Source of the DNA: Gallibacter sp963558965
GTDB lineage: Bacteria > Bacillota > Clostridia > Peptostreptococcales > Anaerovoracaceae
Length of the DNA: 54,932 nt
NCBI GenBank assembly: GCA_963558965.1
Contig: CAUWIT010000014.1
Span: 1-54,932 of the forward strand
Direction: 5' to 3'
The notes beneath the pieces were generated by a model. The model was not told the origin of the DNA, made no database searches, and saw only the letters and a program-made list of their open reading frames with translations. Shown in pieces: positions 15,043-21,826 of this stretch (its first letter is position 1; each line of letters begins with the position of its first letter). The translations under genes and the position numbers were made by a program.

Positions 15043-16101
15043 TTATTTTACGATTTTCTTTTCAGGTTTAATTCTGTCTCTTAGGTCACCCATTAGAGCT
15101 CTTGGAATTGGTAGGTCGATCATAGTAACTAGACCTGGGTCAGCATTGATAACCTGAGGAATCATGTTAGCGCACATAGCGATTGTTCCTAGTCCGCCTT
15201 CGATTTCAGGGCTGTTTACCATGTTACATGAAGGTGTTCCCTTGATGATTACATAGTCACCAGTCTGTACTCCAACCTGTTCAGGTTCGATCTGCTGTGG
15301 ATGTTCCATTTTAACTTCCATACCGTTGCTTAGAACTGCGTCTGCTGACATTGCAACACCTGCACATGATCCTTTAGCAGCGAATCCATATGGAGATTTT
15401 CTATCTACGTCAGTTGTAATAGGTTCCATGTCCTGAGCAAATTTGTCAACGCTTAGTCCTAGACCTTCTGCGATCATGCCTACTGATTCAGCGAATCCAA
15501 CGTGACCTGACATAGTTCCGTTAGCTTTTCTTTCTGCGAATTCTTCTACTGAGATACCAATACCCTGTTCTTCCATTACTACTGGTCCAAATGGAGATAG
15601 AGAGTTAACTCTTCTTGATAGGATATGTTCAACATCTGTCATACATCCTGTCATAACTAGAACTAGTAAGTCCATGATATGTCCTGGGTTGATACCAGTA
15701 CCTAGAACTGATACGCCATTTTCTTTAGCGATTTTATCTAGTTCTGCAGCTAGATCTGGGTTCTGAGCTGCTGGATAAGCCATTTCTTCAGCTGAAGTGA
15801 TAACGTTGATTCCCTGTTCCATGATGAACTTTAATCTTGGGAATGCCTGTTTTGTAAAAGAGTCTGTGCAAAGAATTACGATATCTGCAGCACCTGGTTT
15901 GATAACATCTTCAGCAGCCTGGATAATAACGTCTTCTCTGTCGCCTTTATCAGTCTTGATGTAATCATACATTGAAGTACCGATTTTCTTGCCTCTGCCT
16001 GCAACGCCTACGATGTCTACGCCTTTTTTAGTTAATAGCATATCTGCTACTCCGCCACCCATAGCGCCAAGGCCCCAAATAATTACTTTTACATTTTCCA
16101 T
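15043..16101 (-). CDS. ord: 2,4-diaminopentanoate dehydrogenase
   Basis: 352 residues from ATG 16101, chosen because AAAAGGAGAAAAACT stands directly before it. An NAD(P)-dependent dehydrogenase that oxidatively deaminates 2,4-diaminopentanoate to 2-amino-4-oxopentanoate, the step between OraSE and OrtAB. The Rossmann loop is IIWGLGAMGGGVADML at the N-terminus; the fold resembles dihydrodipicolinate reductase. Family segments include GTGINPGHIMDLLVLVMTG, HILSRRVNSLSPFGP and GHVGFAESVGMIAEGLG. It is the first gene after the sigma-54 promoter at 16181-16197. Confidence 0.95.
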   Translation of the reverse strand: MENVKVIIWGLGAMGGGVADMLLTKKGVDIVGVAGRGKKIGTSMYDYIKTDKGDREDVIIQAAEDVIKPGAADIVILCTDSFTKQAFPRLKFIMEQGINVITSAEEMAYPAAQNPDLAAELDKIAKENGVSVLGTGINPGHIMDLLVLVMTGCMTDVEHILSRRVNSLSPFGPVVMEEQGIGISVEEFAERKANGTMSGHVGFAESVGMIAEGLGLSVDKFAQDMEPITTDVDRKSPYGFAAKGSCAGVAMSADAVLSNGMEVKMEHPQQIEPEQVGVQTGDYVIIKGTPSCNMVNSPEIEGGLGTIAMCANMIPQVINADPGLVTMIDLPIPRALMGDLRDRIKPEKKIVK

Positions 16102-16180
16102 AGTTTTTCTCCTTTTCAATAATGATAGTTATAAGATGATATTGTAAACTATATTTAATTGTCGTTACACCACTTATATT

Positions 16181-16197
16181 ATGCAAATCTTGTGCCA
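16181..16197 (-). promoter_or_regulatory. Sigma-54 (-24/-12) promoter of the ornithine operon
   Basis: The minus strand reads TGGCAC-AAGAT-TTGCAT (complements of 16192-16197 and 16181-16186), which matches the sigma-54 consensus TGGCAC-N5-TTGCA at all key bases, including the GG and GC doublets. Transcription would start near 16170, giving a leader of about 70 bases before the ord ATG. The adjacent upstream gene codes for a sigma-54 activator. Confidence 0.9.
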
Positions 16198-16277
16198 AGT
16201 ATAAATATTCAGAAAATTGACAATAAACCAAGGTTTTATGCATAAATATTAATAATATAACCCGTTACCTTTATTAT

Positions 16278-16318
16278 ACGCAAAAAGATTTGCGTTTTCT
16301 ATGCAAATATTTTTGCAT
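16278..16318 (-). promoter_or_regulatory. Two tandem upstream activator sites for the sigma-54 activator
   Basis: ACGCAAAAAGATTTGCGT (16278-16295) and ATGCAAATATTTTTGCAT (16301-16318) are each perfect inverted repeats of 7-4-7 and share the half-site A(C/T)GCAAA. Their centres are 23 bp apart, about two helical turns. They lie roughly 80-140 bases upstream of the -24/-12 promoter, the usual distance for enhancer sites, between the activator gene and ord. Binding by the encoded activator is inferred. Confidence 0.75.
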
Positions 16319-16337
16319 TAGGGCATTTTTTGGTTGG

Positions 16338-17735
16338 TTACCACAAATTATTTTCAATTTTTTTGAGCTTATGCTGCAAAGTTTGCCTTTTTATCCCCAA
16401 TTCTTCGGCTGCACGGGATATATTGTGACCTTTCGCTTCCATGGTATCCTCTATTATCTTTTTTTCCGTTCTACGCATAAATTCATCTAGAGATTCCTCT
16501 TCTGAATTGTACCCTGTATACCCCTTTTCTTCCCCAGATTTCAACTCTTTTATCAATATATTGGATTCATCCAGTGCTTCTTCATCATCTGCTAAAGACA
16601 CTGCTGACATAATTAGGTTCTCAAGCTCCCTAACATTGCCTGGATATGAATAATTTTGCAACTTTTCTATTGCCTCTTCAGTGAATCCCTTTATATCTTT
16701 ACCGATTTTTTCACATTGTTTTTCCAAAAGTTTTTGCGCAATAATAGGGATATCTCCATTTCTTTCCTTTAAACTTGGTAAATTTAAATTGATTACACTA
16801 AGTCTATAATAAAGGTCCTTACGCAAATCTCCGCGAGCAATTAAATTTTCTGGTGACTCATTTACAGTCGCAATTATTCTCACATCTATAGGTATATCTT
16901 TGCTGCCCCCAACTCGTCTTATATAGTCTTCCTGCAAAACTCTCAAAAGCTTACTTTGCAACTCGTATGGCATGGCGCTGACCTCATCTAGCAAAAGAGT
17001 TCCCCCATCTGCCTGTTCAAAAAGTCCCGGTCTATCCTCCGCACCAGTAAATCCGCCTTTTGTAGTTCCAAAAAGTATACCCTCAAGCAAGCTTTCTGGC
17101 AGTGCTGCACAGTTTTGTGCCAAGAATGGCCCATTGCGCCTTACACCTTCGTAGTGAATGCTCTGGGCAAACAGCTCCTTACCAGTTCCTGTTTCTCCAT
17201 AAATAAATACTGTAGCATTTGTTTTAGCAGCTTTTTTGGCAATGTTTATCTGTTTTTGTATCGCCTCGGATTCTCCAATTATATTATCAAACGTGTATTT
17301 TCTAATGCCTGATGACTTTTTCTTAGACTTGGTTTTACCGCTTTGCAAATCCAAAATAGTATTGCTCATAGACTTAAGATCCGTTAAGTCGTGGGCGATT
17401 TCCATGGCAGCCACAACTTCATCTCCAATTATTATAGGCAAAGTTGAGTTAACTGTAGTTATTTCTTTACCATATTGATTTAAGTAAGTCTGCTGCTTAT
17501 TTATTGTTGCCGTCTTTTGAAATAAGGCTCTAGCCATGGTACTTTCTCCCTGTGGGATTTTTGAAAATACCTCGTGGAATGGCTTGCCTATCACGTCTTC
17601 ACGTCGTGTAAGTTCTAGTTCGGCCATAACTGAACTGTACAAAATAGTCCTGCCATCTCTATCTACAATATGTACACCCTCATCAATAGCATTGATAAGA
17701 TCACTTAAAATTTTTTCATATTCTTTGGATTTCAT
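16338..17735 (-). CDS. Sigma-54-dependent activator (PAS, AAA+, Fis-type HTH) of the ornithine locus
   Basis: 465 residues from ATG 17735, which follows GAGGTGAAAAAA; the GTG three codons earlier lies inside that site. Order: PAS sensor domain (about 10-120, NAIDEGVHIVDRDGRTILYSS...IGKPFHEVF); AAA+ domain (about 150-385) with Walker A GETGTGKE, Walker B GGTLLLDEV and the sigma-54 contact loop; Fis-type helix-turn-helix at the end (ISRAAEELGIKRQTLQHKL). The contact loop reads GGFTGA instead of the usual GAFTGA. The architecture is that of RocR-type amino-acid catabolism activators; the PAS domain may sense ornithine or a related signal. It lies directly upstream of the twin palindromes and the -24/-12 promoter. 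Confidence 0.92.
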   Translation of the reverse strand: MKSKEYEKILSDLINAIDEGVHIVDRDGRTILYSSVMAELELTRREDVIGKPFHEVFSKIPQGESTMARALFQKTATINKQQTYLNQYGKEITTVNSTLPIIIGDEVVAAMEIAHDLTDLKSMSNTILDLQSGKTKSKKKSSGIRKYTFDNIIGESEAIQKQINIAKKAAKTNATVFIYGETGTGKELFAQSIHYEGVRRNGPFLAQNCAALPESLLEGILFGTTKGGFTGAEDRPGLFEQADGGTLLLDEVSAMPYELQSKLLRVLQEDYIRRVGGSKDIPIDVRIIATVNESPENLIARGDLRKDLYYRLSVINLNLPSLKERNGDIPIIAQKLLEKQCEKIGKDIKGFTEEAIEKLQNYSYPGNVRELENLIMSAVSLADDEEALDESNILIKELKSGEEKGYTGYNSEEESLDEFMRRTEKKIIEDTMEAKGHNISRAAEELGIKRQTLQHKLKKIENNLW

Positions 17736-17780
17736 TTTTTTCACCTCGATTTACAGCAATTATTTTATCACAACATAAAA

Positions 17781-17813
17781 GCAAGTGCAAATTTATTTGC
17801 ACTTGCTTTTTTT
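17781..17813 (-). terminator. Terminator between the membrane protein gene and the activator gene
   Basis: GCAAGTGCAAAT (17781-17792) and ATTTGCACTTGC (17795-17806) form a perfect 12-bp stem with a 2-base loop. T-runs follow on both strands (TTTTTTT on plus at 17807-17813; TTTTATG on minus), so it can act in both directions. The natural client is the minus-strand gene that ends at 17843. Confidence 0.9.
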
Positions 17814-17842
17814 CAATTTGTTCTCAGACACAAATTTTCATA

Positions 17843-18457
17843 TTAAATTGATTTATAGCTCTGGTTTGAGTAAATTATCATAGATATTTCAGCAACTAAT
17901 CCTAAAGCTATTGCCAATATGCCAACAATAAATTTTAACACTGTTGGTAAAGCGTATGAAAATGGCACTAACACCATTGACACTAAAATCGCAGCAACTG
18001 CCATTCTTGTTAAACGTATACTATTTGCTCCTAGTTTTCCATTGCCTGCTTTTGCTGCTAACTGCCCCATACCTCTAACTACTAGGAAGTAGACGCCTAT
18101 CATGGACAAGTCAGCCAAATACGCTGCAAACATAACCTTTATATCTATAAATGCTGTTTCACCAAGGCCATTTCTGTAATACATAAATGCTAGCAAACCG
18201 GAGCCGGCTAACATCACAATGCCTAAAACGGAAAGTATACAGCTCCTTTTAAACTCGACACGAGTATTTTTTAGCATAAATAGTCCGACTATAACAAGTA
18301 TCCAGCCGATAGCTTCAACTGCCATTTTAGCCCAGTTTAAAATAGTGATAATTTTAAATAAACAAATAATCTCAACTGCGGCAATGCCTATAGCCATAAG
18401 TGTTAACCCAGCTAAAATATATTTTAACCCTCCCAGGTTTTCTTCTCTATTTTTCAA
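17843..18457 (-). CDS. Polytopic membrane protein of unknown function
   Basis: About 204 residues, starting at a TTG (18455-18457) placed 8 bases after GGAGGTG; the frame is open nine codons further up but that stretch contains the ribosome binding site itself. Five or six hydrophobic helices alternate with short charged loops (ILAGLTLMAIGIAAVEIICL; MAVEAIGWILVIVGLFML; SCILSVLGIVMLAGSGLLAFMYY; MFAAYLADLSMIGVYFLVV; MAVAAILVSMVLVPFSYAL; FIVGILAIALGLVAEISMIIY). No transport or enzyme motif is seen. It is transcribed away from mnmM and has its own terminator. Confidence 0.7.
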   Translation of the reverse strand: MKNREENLGGLKYILAGLTLMAIGIAAVEIICLFKIITILNWAKMAVEAIGWILVIVGLFMLKNTRVEFKRSCILSVLGIVMLAGSGLLAFMYYRNGLGETAFIDIKVMFAAYLADLSMIGVYFLVVRGMGQLAAKAGNGKLGANSIRLTRMAVAAILVSMVLVPFSYALPTVLKFIVGILAIALGLVAEISMIIYSNQSYKSI

Positions 18458-18520
18458 TTTTTCTACACCTCCAATATTATGCAATTATTATCACACAGTT
18501 TTAATTTTTTTTCAATAGTA

Positions 18521-18571
18521 TTGACTTATTTCCAAAAAAGTTGTATCGTTAATAAGCGATACTCAATATCG
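18521..18571 (+). promoter_or_regulatory. Promoter of mnmM-arsR with an overlapping palindromic operator
   Basis: TTGACT (18521-18526), 17 bases, TATCGT (18544-18549). Three alternating half-sites lie on and after the -10 box: TATCG (18544-18548), CGATA (18557-18561) and TATCG (18567-18571), forming two adjacent inverted repeats. Since the second gene of the unit is an ArsR-type regulator, these are candidate autoregulatory operator sites; that is inference. Confidence 0.55.
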
Positions 18572-18586
18572 TAGAAAGGTAATTTT

Positions 18587-19162
18587 ATGGTTAATTTATT
18601 GAAAAATACAACTGCCCTCGCTATGCATATAGTTAAGTCATATATTGGAGAGGATTGCATCGCCATAGATGCTACTTGTGGCAACGGCCACGATACTTTG
18701 GCGCTTATGCAAGGCGGCTGCAAATCCGTCTACGCTTTTGATATACAAAAATCTGCTATAGATAGCACTAGAGAGCTACTTACAAAAAACCATGTGGATT
18801 TATCAAATGTTAAATTGATAAAGGATAGCCATATAAATATGAAAAGCTATGTAGACTCTGCAAATATAATTATGTTTAACTTGGGATATTTACCTGGCGG
18901 TGATAAATCCATAGCCACAGATACAAGTAGCACCTTGCCTTCAGTTAAAACTGCTCTTTCTATTTTACGAGAAAACGGCATATGTTCCATAGCTATGTAC
19001 AGCGGCCATTTGCAAGGTAAACTGGAAAAAGAAGCGCTACTGCAAATGGCAAAAGAACTTGATAAAAGCCTATTTCACGTGGCTTATATAAATTTTACAA
19101 ACCAACCAAACAACCCACCTGAATTGCTATTAATAACAAAAAAAGAAAGGATAAAAAAATGA
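18587..19162 (+). CDS. mnmM: tRNA wobble-uridine methyltransferase of the YtqB/MnmM family
   Basis: 191 residues. A class I SAM-dependent methyltransferase: motif I is AIDATCGNGHDT, the acidic end of strand 2 is VYAFDIQKSAID, and NLGYLPGGDKSIATD is the signature of the YtqB family. YtqB was shown to be MnmM, which methylates nm5(s2)U34 of certain tRNAs in Gram-positive bacteria lacking MnmC; I rely on memory for that. It begins with MVNLLKNTTALAMHIVKSYI, the normal start for the family, behind GTAGAAAGGTAATTTT. Its TGA overlaps the ATG of the following arsR-type gene (ATGA). Confidence 0.9.
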   Translation: MVNLLKNTTALAMHIVKSYIGEDCIAIDATCGNGHDTLALMQGGCKSVYAFDIQKSAIDSTRELLTKNHVDLSNVKLIKDSHINMKSYVDSANIIMFNLGYLPGGDKSIATDTSSTLPSVKTALSILRENGICSIAMYSGHLQGKLEKEALLQMAKELDKSLFHVAYINFTNQPNNPPELLLITKKERIKK

Positions 19163-19488
19163 GAATTAGAAGAGATAATGACACTATGCAAGAAGAAGAT
19201 ATTTTACTCCTTGCAAAAGTTTCTGACGCTTTAGCACATCCTGTACGCATAAAAATATTTCAATTTATCATGCAGCAAAATGCCAAAATGATAAACGTTT
19301 GTAACAAGGATGTTGTTGCAAATTTCGACTATGCACAAGCAACTATTTCACAGCATATAAAAACTCTTGTAAAAGTAGGCCTTGTAGATGTGCAGAAAAA
19401 AGATAAGTTTTCTTACTACTTTGTAAATGTAGGAATGCATGCAAAATATGTCGATGTTGTTAAAAAGTTTATTAGACAGGGACTGTAA
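19159..19488 (+). CDS. ArsR-family winged-helix regulator
   Basis: 109 residues. The ArsR fold is recognisable: LAKVSDALAHPVRIKIFQFIMQQ, then a helix-turn-helix around NKDVVANFDYAQATISQHIKTLVKVGLVDVQKKDKFSYYFVN (recognition helix ATISQHIKTL, wing KKDKFSYYFV). No obvious paired metal-binding cysteines, so the effector is unknown. It is translationally coupled to mnmM by ATGA overlap and closed by a terminator after it. It may control its own operon through the inverted repeats at 18544-18571. Confidence 0.85.
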   Translation: MRIRRDNDTMQEEDILLLAKVSDALAHPVRIKIFQFIMQQNAKMINVCNKDVVANFDYAQATISQHIKTLVKVGLVDVQKKDKFSYYFVNVGMHAKYVDVVKKFIRQGL

Positions 19489-19502
19489 AGTGAGTATATT
19501 AA

Positions 19503-19551
19503 AACGGGCCAATGTATTTCGTATTAGATACATCCGCCCGTTATTTTTTTA
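19503..19551 (+). terminator. Terminator after the arsR-type gene (probably bidirectional)
   Basis: AACGGGC (19503-19509) pairs with GCCCGTT (19536-19542), with an inner ATGTAT/ATACAT stem, followed by ATTTTTTTA. The reverse strand also has a short T-run, so it may end the convergent rlmH transcript as well. Confidence 0.85.
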
Positions 19552-19998
19552 TTTATGATAAGGTTCGTTTTTCATAATCTTATAGCTTCTGTAAATCTGC
19601 TCTAGCAAAAATACTCTAATCATCTGATGGGGAAAAGTCATAGCTGAAAACGATAATGGAAAATCAGATCTATCCATTACATCTTGGGATAGTCCTTCTG
19701 AACCTCCAATTACAAAAGTAATATCACTTACTCCTTTTACACCTAAATCGTTAATTTTTGCTGACAGCTTTTCACTTGTCAATGATTTTCCCTTAATCTC
19801 AAGAGTTATAACGTATTCATCTTTTTTTATTTTACTTAATATAGCTTCTCCCTCTGCAACAATATCATCTTTTGGACTTTCTTTTAATTCCACTATAGAT
19901 AATTTGCAATAAGGTTTTAGTCTTTTACTGTATTCTGAAATAGCATCTTGCCAATATTTTTCTTTTAGCTTACCAACACATACGATTTTAATATTCAT
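19549..19998 (-). CDS. rlmH: 23S rRNA (pseudouridine1915-N3)-methyltransferase
   Basis: 149 residues, normal for this SPOUT-class enzyme that methylates pseudouridine 1915 in helix 69 of 23S rRNA. The N-terminus MNIKIVCVGKLKEKYW, the SAM-binding knot FVIGGSEGLSQDV and SFSAMTFPHQMIRVFLLEQIYRSYKI, and the closing NEPYHK are diagnostic. It lies 21 bases downstream of walJ on the same strand and is probably co-transcribed with it. The start ATG has AAGGAAACAAAGAG upstream. Confidence 0.97.
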   Translation of the reverse strand: MNIKIVCVGKLKEKYWQDAISEYSKRLKPYCKLSIVELKESPKDDIVAEGEAILSKIKKDEYVITLEIKGKSLTSEKLSAKINDLGVKGVSDITFVIGGSEGLSQDVMDRSDFPLSFSAMTFPHQMIRVFLLEQIYRSYKIMKNEPYHK

Positions 19999-20019
19999 CT
20001 CTTTGTTTCCTTATTATAT

Positions 20020-20823
20020 TTATACTGTATATATTTCACTTTGCTTATCTTGTGTTATAACTTCTAAATTCACCTTTTGAGAAGACAACAGACCTCTCTC
20101 TTCGAGAGTGTTTTTCATAGCCAACTTTGCCATTCCTGGAGTGTTATTTTCCTTGCTTAAATGAGCCAACAGCACAGTTTTACACTGGTCTTCGTTGCAC
20201 TTTTCTTCTAATATATCGCAAAGGCAATCGGCGGCTGCAACATTTGATAAATGGCCATGATCTCCTAAAATACGCATTTTAGTCTGATATGGGTAGCTGC
20301 ACATTTTTAAAATATTCACCTCGTGATTTGACTCTAACACCAATAAGTTTGCATCTTTTATTTCATCGTAAATATCCTGAGAAATATGTCCAGTATCTGT
20401 GACGACACTTAATTTTCTACCTTTATATACTATTGAATAACCCACTGGTTCCACCGCATCATGGTGAACGCTAAATGGCATAATTTCAATGTCCCTAATT
20501 GAAAATTTTTCATTTGTATTAAAAACCCTGTGTCTATCCTTAAATTTTTCATCTACGAATTGTTCCCATGTTGCCTGATTTGCGTACACATAAGCTTTTT
20601 CGCTTTTTTTGCAAACCATTTTTACGCCTTTAACATGGTCGCTGTGCTCGTGAGTAACCAGTACTCCATCAACATCTTCTGGATTTACGCCAGCTGCTTT
20701 TAAACCTTCAAATATTTTTTTACCACTAATACCTGCATCGATTAACAGTATTGTATTTCCTGCTTTTACAAGATAACAATTCCCTTTACTTCCACTTGAA
20801 ATGGAACAAAATTGTAAACTCAT
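20020..20823 (-). CDS. walJ: WalJ/YycJ-type metallo-beta-lactamase fold hydrolase
   Basis: 267 residues. The metal-binding signature is THEHSDHVKGV, with a further His in FSVHHDAVEPVGYSI, an Asp/His in VTDTGHIS, and SNHEVNI. The N-terminus SLQFCSISSGSKGNCYLV is typical of YycJ/WalJ, an exonuclease-like MBL protein often encoded with the WalRK system and linked to DNA replication or repair coordination. WalRK itself is not in the window; instead the gene pairs with rlmH. ATG 20823 follows AGGAAATATCTATT. Confidence 0.9.
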   Translation of the reverse strand: MSLQFCSISSGSKGNCYLVKAGNTILLIDAGISGKKIFEGLKAAGVNPEDVDGVLVTHEHSDHVKGVKMVCKKSEKAYVYANQATWEQFVDEKFKDRHRVFNTNEKFSIRDIEIMPFSVHHDAVEPVGYSIVYKGRKLSVVTDTGHISQDIYDEIKDANLLVLESNHEVNILKMCSYPYQTKMRILGDHGHLSNVAAADCLCDILEEKCNEDQCKTVLLAHLSKENNTPGMAKLAMKNTLEERGLLSSQKVNLEVITQDKQSEIYTV

Positions 20824-20945
20824 AATAGATATTTCCTTTCCTTATTTATGTCCAACATATTATAGAATACCACAAAACTCTATTTTCTATCTAGTTAATC
20901 TAAATTATTTGTTGTATAATTTAGACACAATTAATGGAGGTACTT

Positions 20946-21512
20946 ATGACGATTTTAAAAATACATACCGATGGTGGTTGCTCAGGAAACCAGTCGGATA
21001 AAAACATAGGTGGTTGGGGGGCAATATTGGAATTTGGCCCACATCAAAAGGAACTTTACGGTGGCACTGTTAATACTACTAACAACCGCATGGAGATGAC
21101 TGCGCTGATAGAAGCATTTAAAGCTATCAAAAAACCTAATCAAATTATTGAGGTATACTCAGACAGCAGTTATCTTATAAATTGTTTCAGACAAAATTGG
21201 TACAAAAAATGGATTTCAAACGGGTGGATTAATTCATCTAAAAAGCCAGTTGAAAACAAGGATTTATGGGAACAGTTGCTACCTTTTTTAGATCAACACA
21301 ATATAACTTTTAATCGTGTAAAAGGTCATGTTAACCTAAACCACCCATCAACAAATATAGATAATCACTATGCAAAATTTATAGAGTGGAATGGCACATC
21401 TAAGACTCTCGAGGACTTTATCCATGTTACAGAGATGAATAATCGCGCAGATGCTCTTGCCAATATAGCTATGGACGAAATAAGAAATAATAAATGGTAT
21501 GGAATTTTTTAG
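20946..21512 (+). CDS. rnhA: Ribonuclease HI with an insertion before the last catalytic Asp
   Basis: 188 residues from ATG 20946, directly after GGAGGTACTT; an ATG 12 bases earlier precedes that site. It cleaves the RNA strand of RNA-DNA hybrids. Four acidic catalytic residues are visible: D in IHTDGG, E in NNRMEMTAL, D in YSDSSYL and D in NNRADALAN. The basic handle region is KWISNGWINSSKKPVENKDLW. Between VKGHVNLN and MNNRADAL the protein has about 30 residues (HPSTNIDNHYAKFIEWNGTS...) where typical RNase HI has fewer than ten, so a loop near the active site is enlarged. A -10 like TATAAT is at 20915-20920. Confidence 0.9.
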   Translation: MTILKIHTDGGCSGNQSDKNIGGWGAILEFGPHQKELYGGTVNTTNNRMEMTALIEAFKAIKKPNQIIEVYSDSSYLINCFRQNWYKKWISNGWINSSKKPVENKDLWEQLLPFLDQHNITFNRVKGHVNLNHPSTNIDNHYAKFIEWNGTSKTLEDFIHVTEMNNRADALANIAMDEIRNNKWYGIF

Positions 21513-21533
21513 AAAATTTTAAAAACTACTGTG

Positions 21534-21562
21534 TTTACAATTTAACAACTTTATGTTAAAAT
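21534..21562 (+). promoter_or_regulatory. Promoter of the aromatic amino acid operon
   Basis: TTTACA (21534-21539), exactly 17 bases, TAAAAT (21557-21562). Transcription would begin near 21570, about 40 bases before the leader peptide ATG and 255 bases before aroF, leaving space for the attenuator. Confidence 0.75.
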
Positions 21563-21611
21563 CACAATATATTAAATATTTATACAAAATTATTATGAAA
21601 GGAAAACAGTT

Positions 21612-21677
21612 ATGATAACTTTAATCGTTGCAGCAACTTCATATTATTACGAAACTTTACTTTTAAATACAAAGTAG
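21612..21677 (+). CDS. Tyrosine-rich leader peptide of the aro-tyrS operon
   Basis: A 21-codon open frame from ATG 21612 to TAG 21675-21677, preceded by GAAAGGAAAACAGTT. It begins MITLIVAATS and has three consecutive Tyr codons (TAT TAT TAC, 21642-21650), then ETLLLNTK. Three Tyr in a row in so short a peptide, ahead of an aromatic biosynthesis operon that also holds tyrS, and followed by alternative hairpins and a terminator, is the layout of a transcription attenuator read by a translating ribosome. The peptide itself probably has no function after synthesis. Too short to be called by ordinary gene finders. Confidence 0.8.
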   Translation: MITLIVAATSYYYETLLLNTK

Positions 21678-21763
21678 AGCGAGTTTTGCTGCAAAGATAA
21701 AGACACTGATAATAAACATAGACCAGTATCTCCACAGTGAAATTCATAGTGGGGATTTTTTTA
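21628..21763 (+). promoter_or_regulatory. Tyrosine-responsive transcription attenuator (pause stem, antiterminator, terminator)
   Basis: Segment 1, TTGCAGCAA (21628-21636, inside the leader frame), is perfectly complementary to segment 2, TTGCTGCAA (21686-21694, after its stop). AGACACTG (21701-21708) can pair with CAGTATCT (21724-21731, one mismatch). That arm shares four bases with the 5' arm of the terminator ATCTCCAC (21728-21735), which pairs with GTGGGGAT (21749-21756) and ends in a run of T (to 21762). The shared bases make the two hairpins exclusive. Inferred logic: a ribosome stalled at the Tyr codons covers segment 1 and shifts folding toward antitermination; when Tyr is plentiful the terminator forms. 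The exact switching path is not proven by inspection. Confidence 0.7.
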
Positions 21764-21826
21764 TAATCTAAATGAGTTATTTACTGGTTCAACTTTATCT
21801 CACATCAAATATTTAGGAGGAAGTTT

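Noticed and set aside
16301..16318. Hairpin ATGCAAATATTTTTGCAT considered as the terminator of the activator gene
   Set aside because: It pairs well but lacks a following T-run on the minus strand and resembles its neighbour at 16278-16295, so a protein-binding site is the better reading.
18544..18571. TATCG/CGATA repeats considered as a CRISPR-like or toxin-antitoxin array
   Set aside because: Only three half-sites with no spacers and an ArsR-type gene downstream; operator sites are sufficient explanation.
21560..21800. T-box riboswitch ahead of the aro-tyrS operon
   Set aside because: The region is too short and I find no T-box consensus or specifier loop; a translated leader with Tyr codons fits better.
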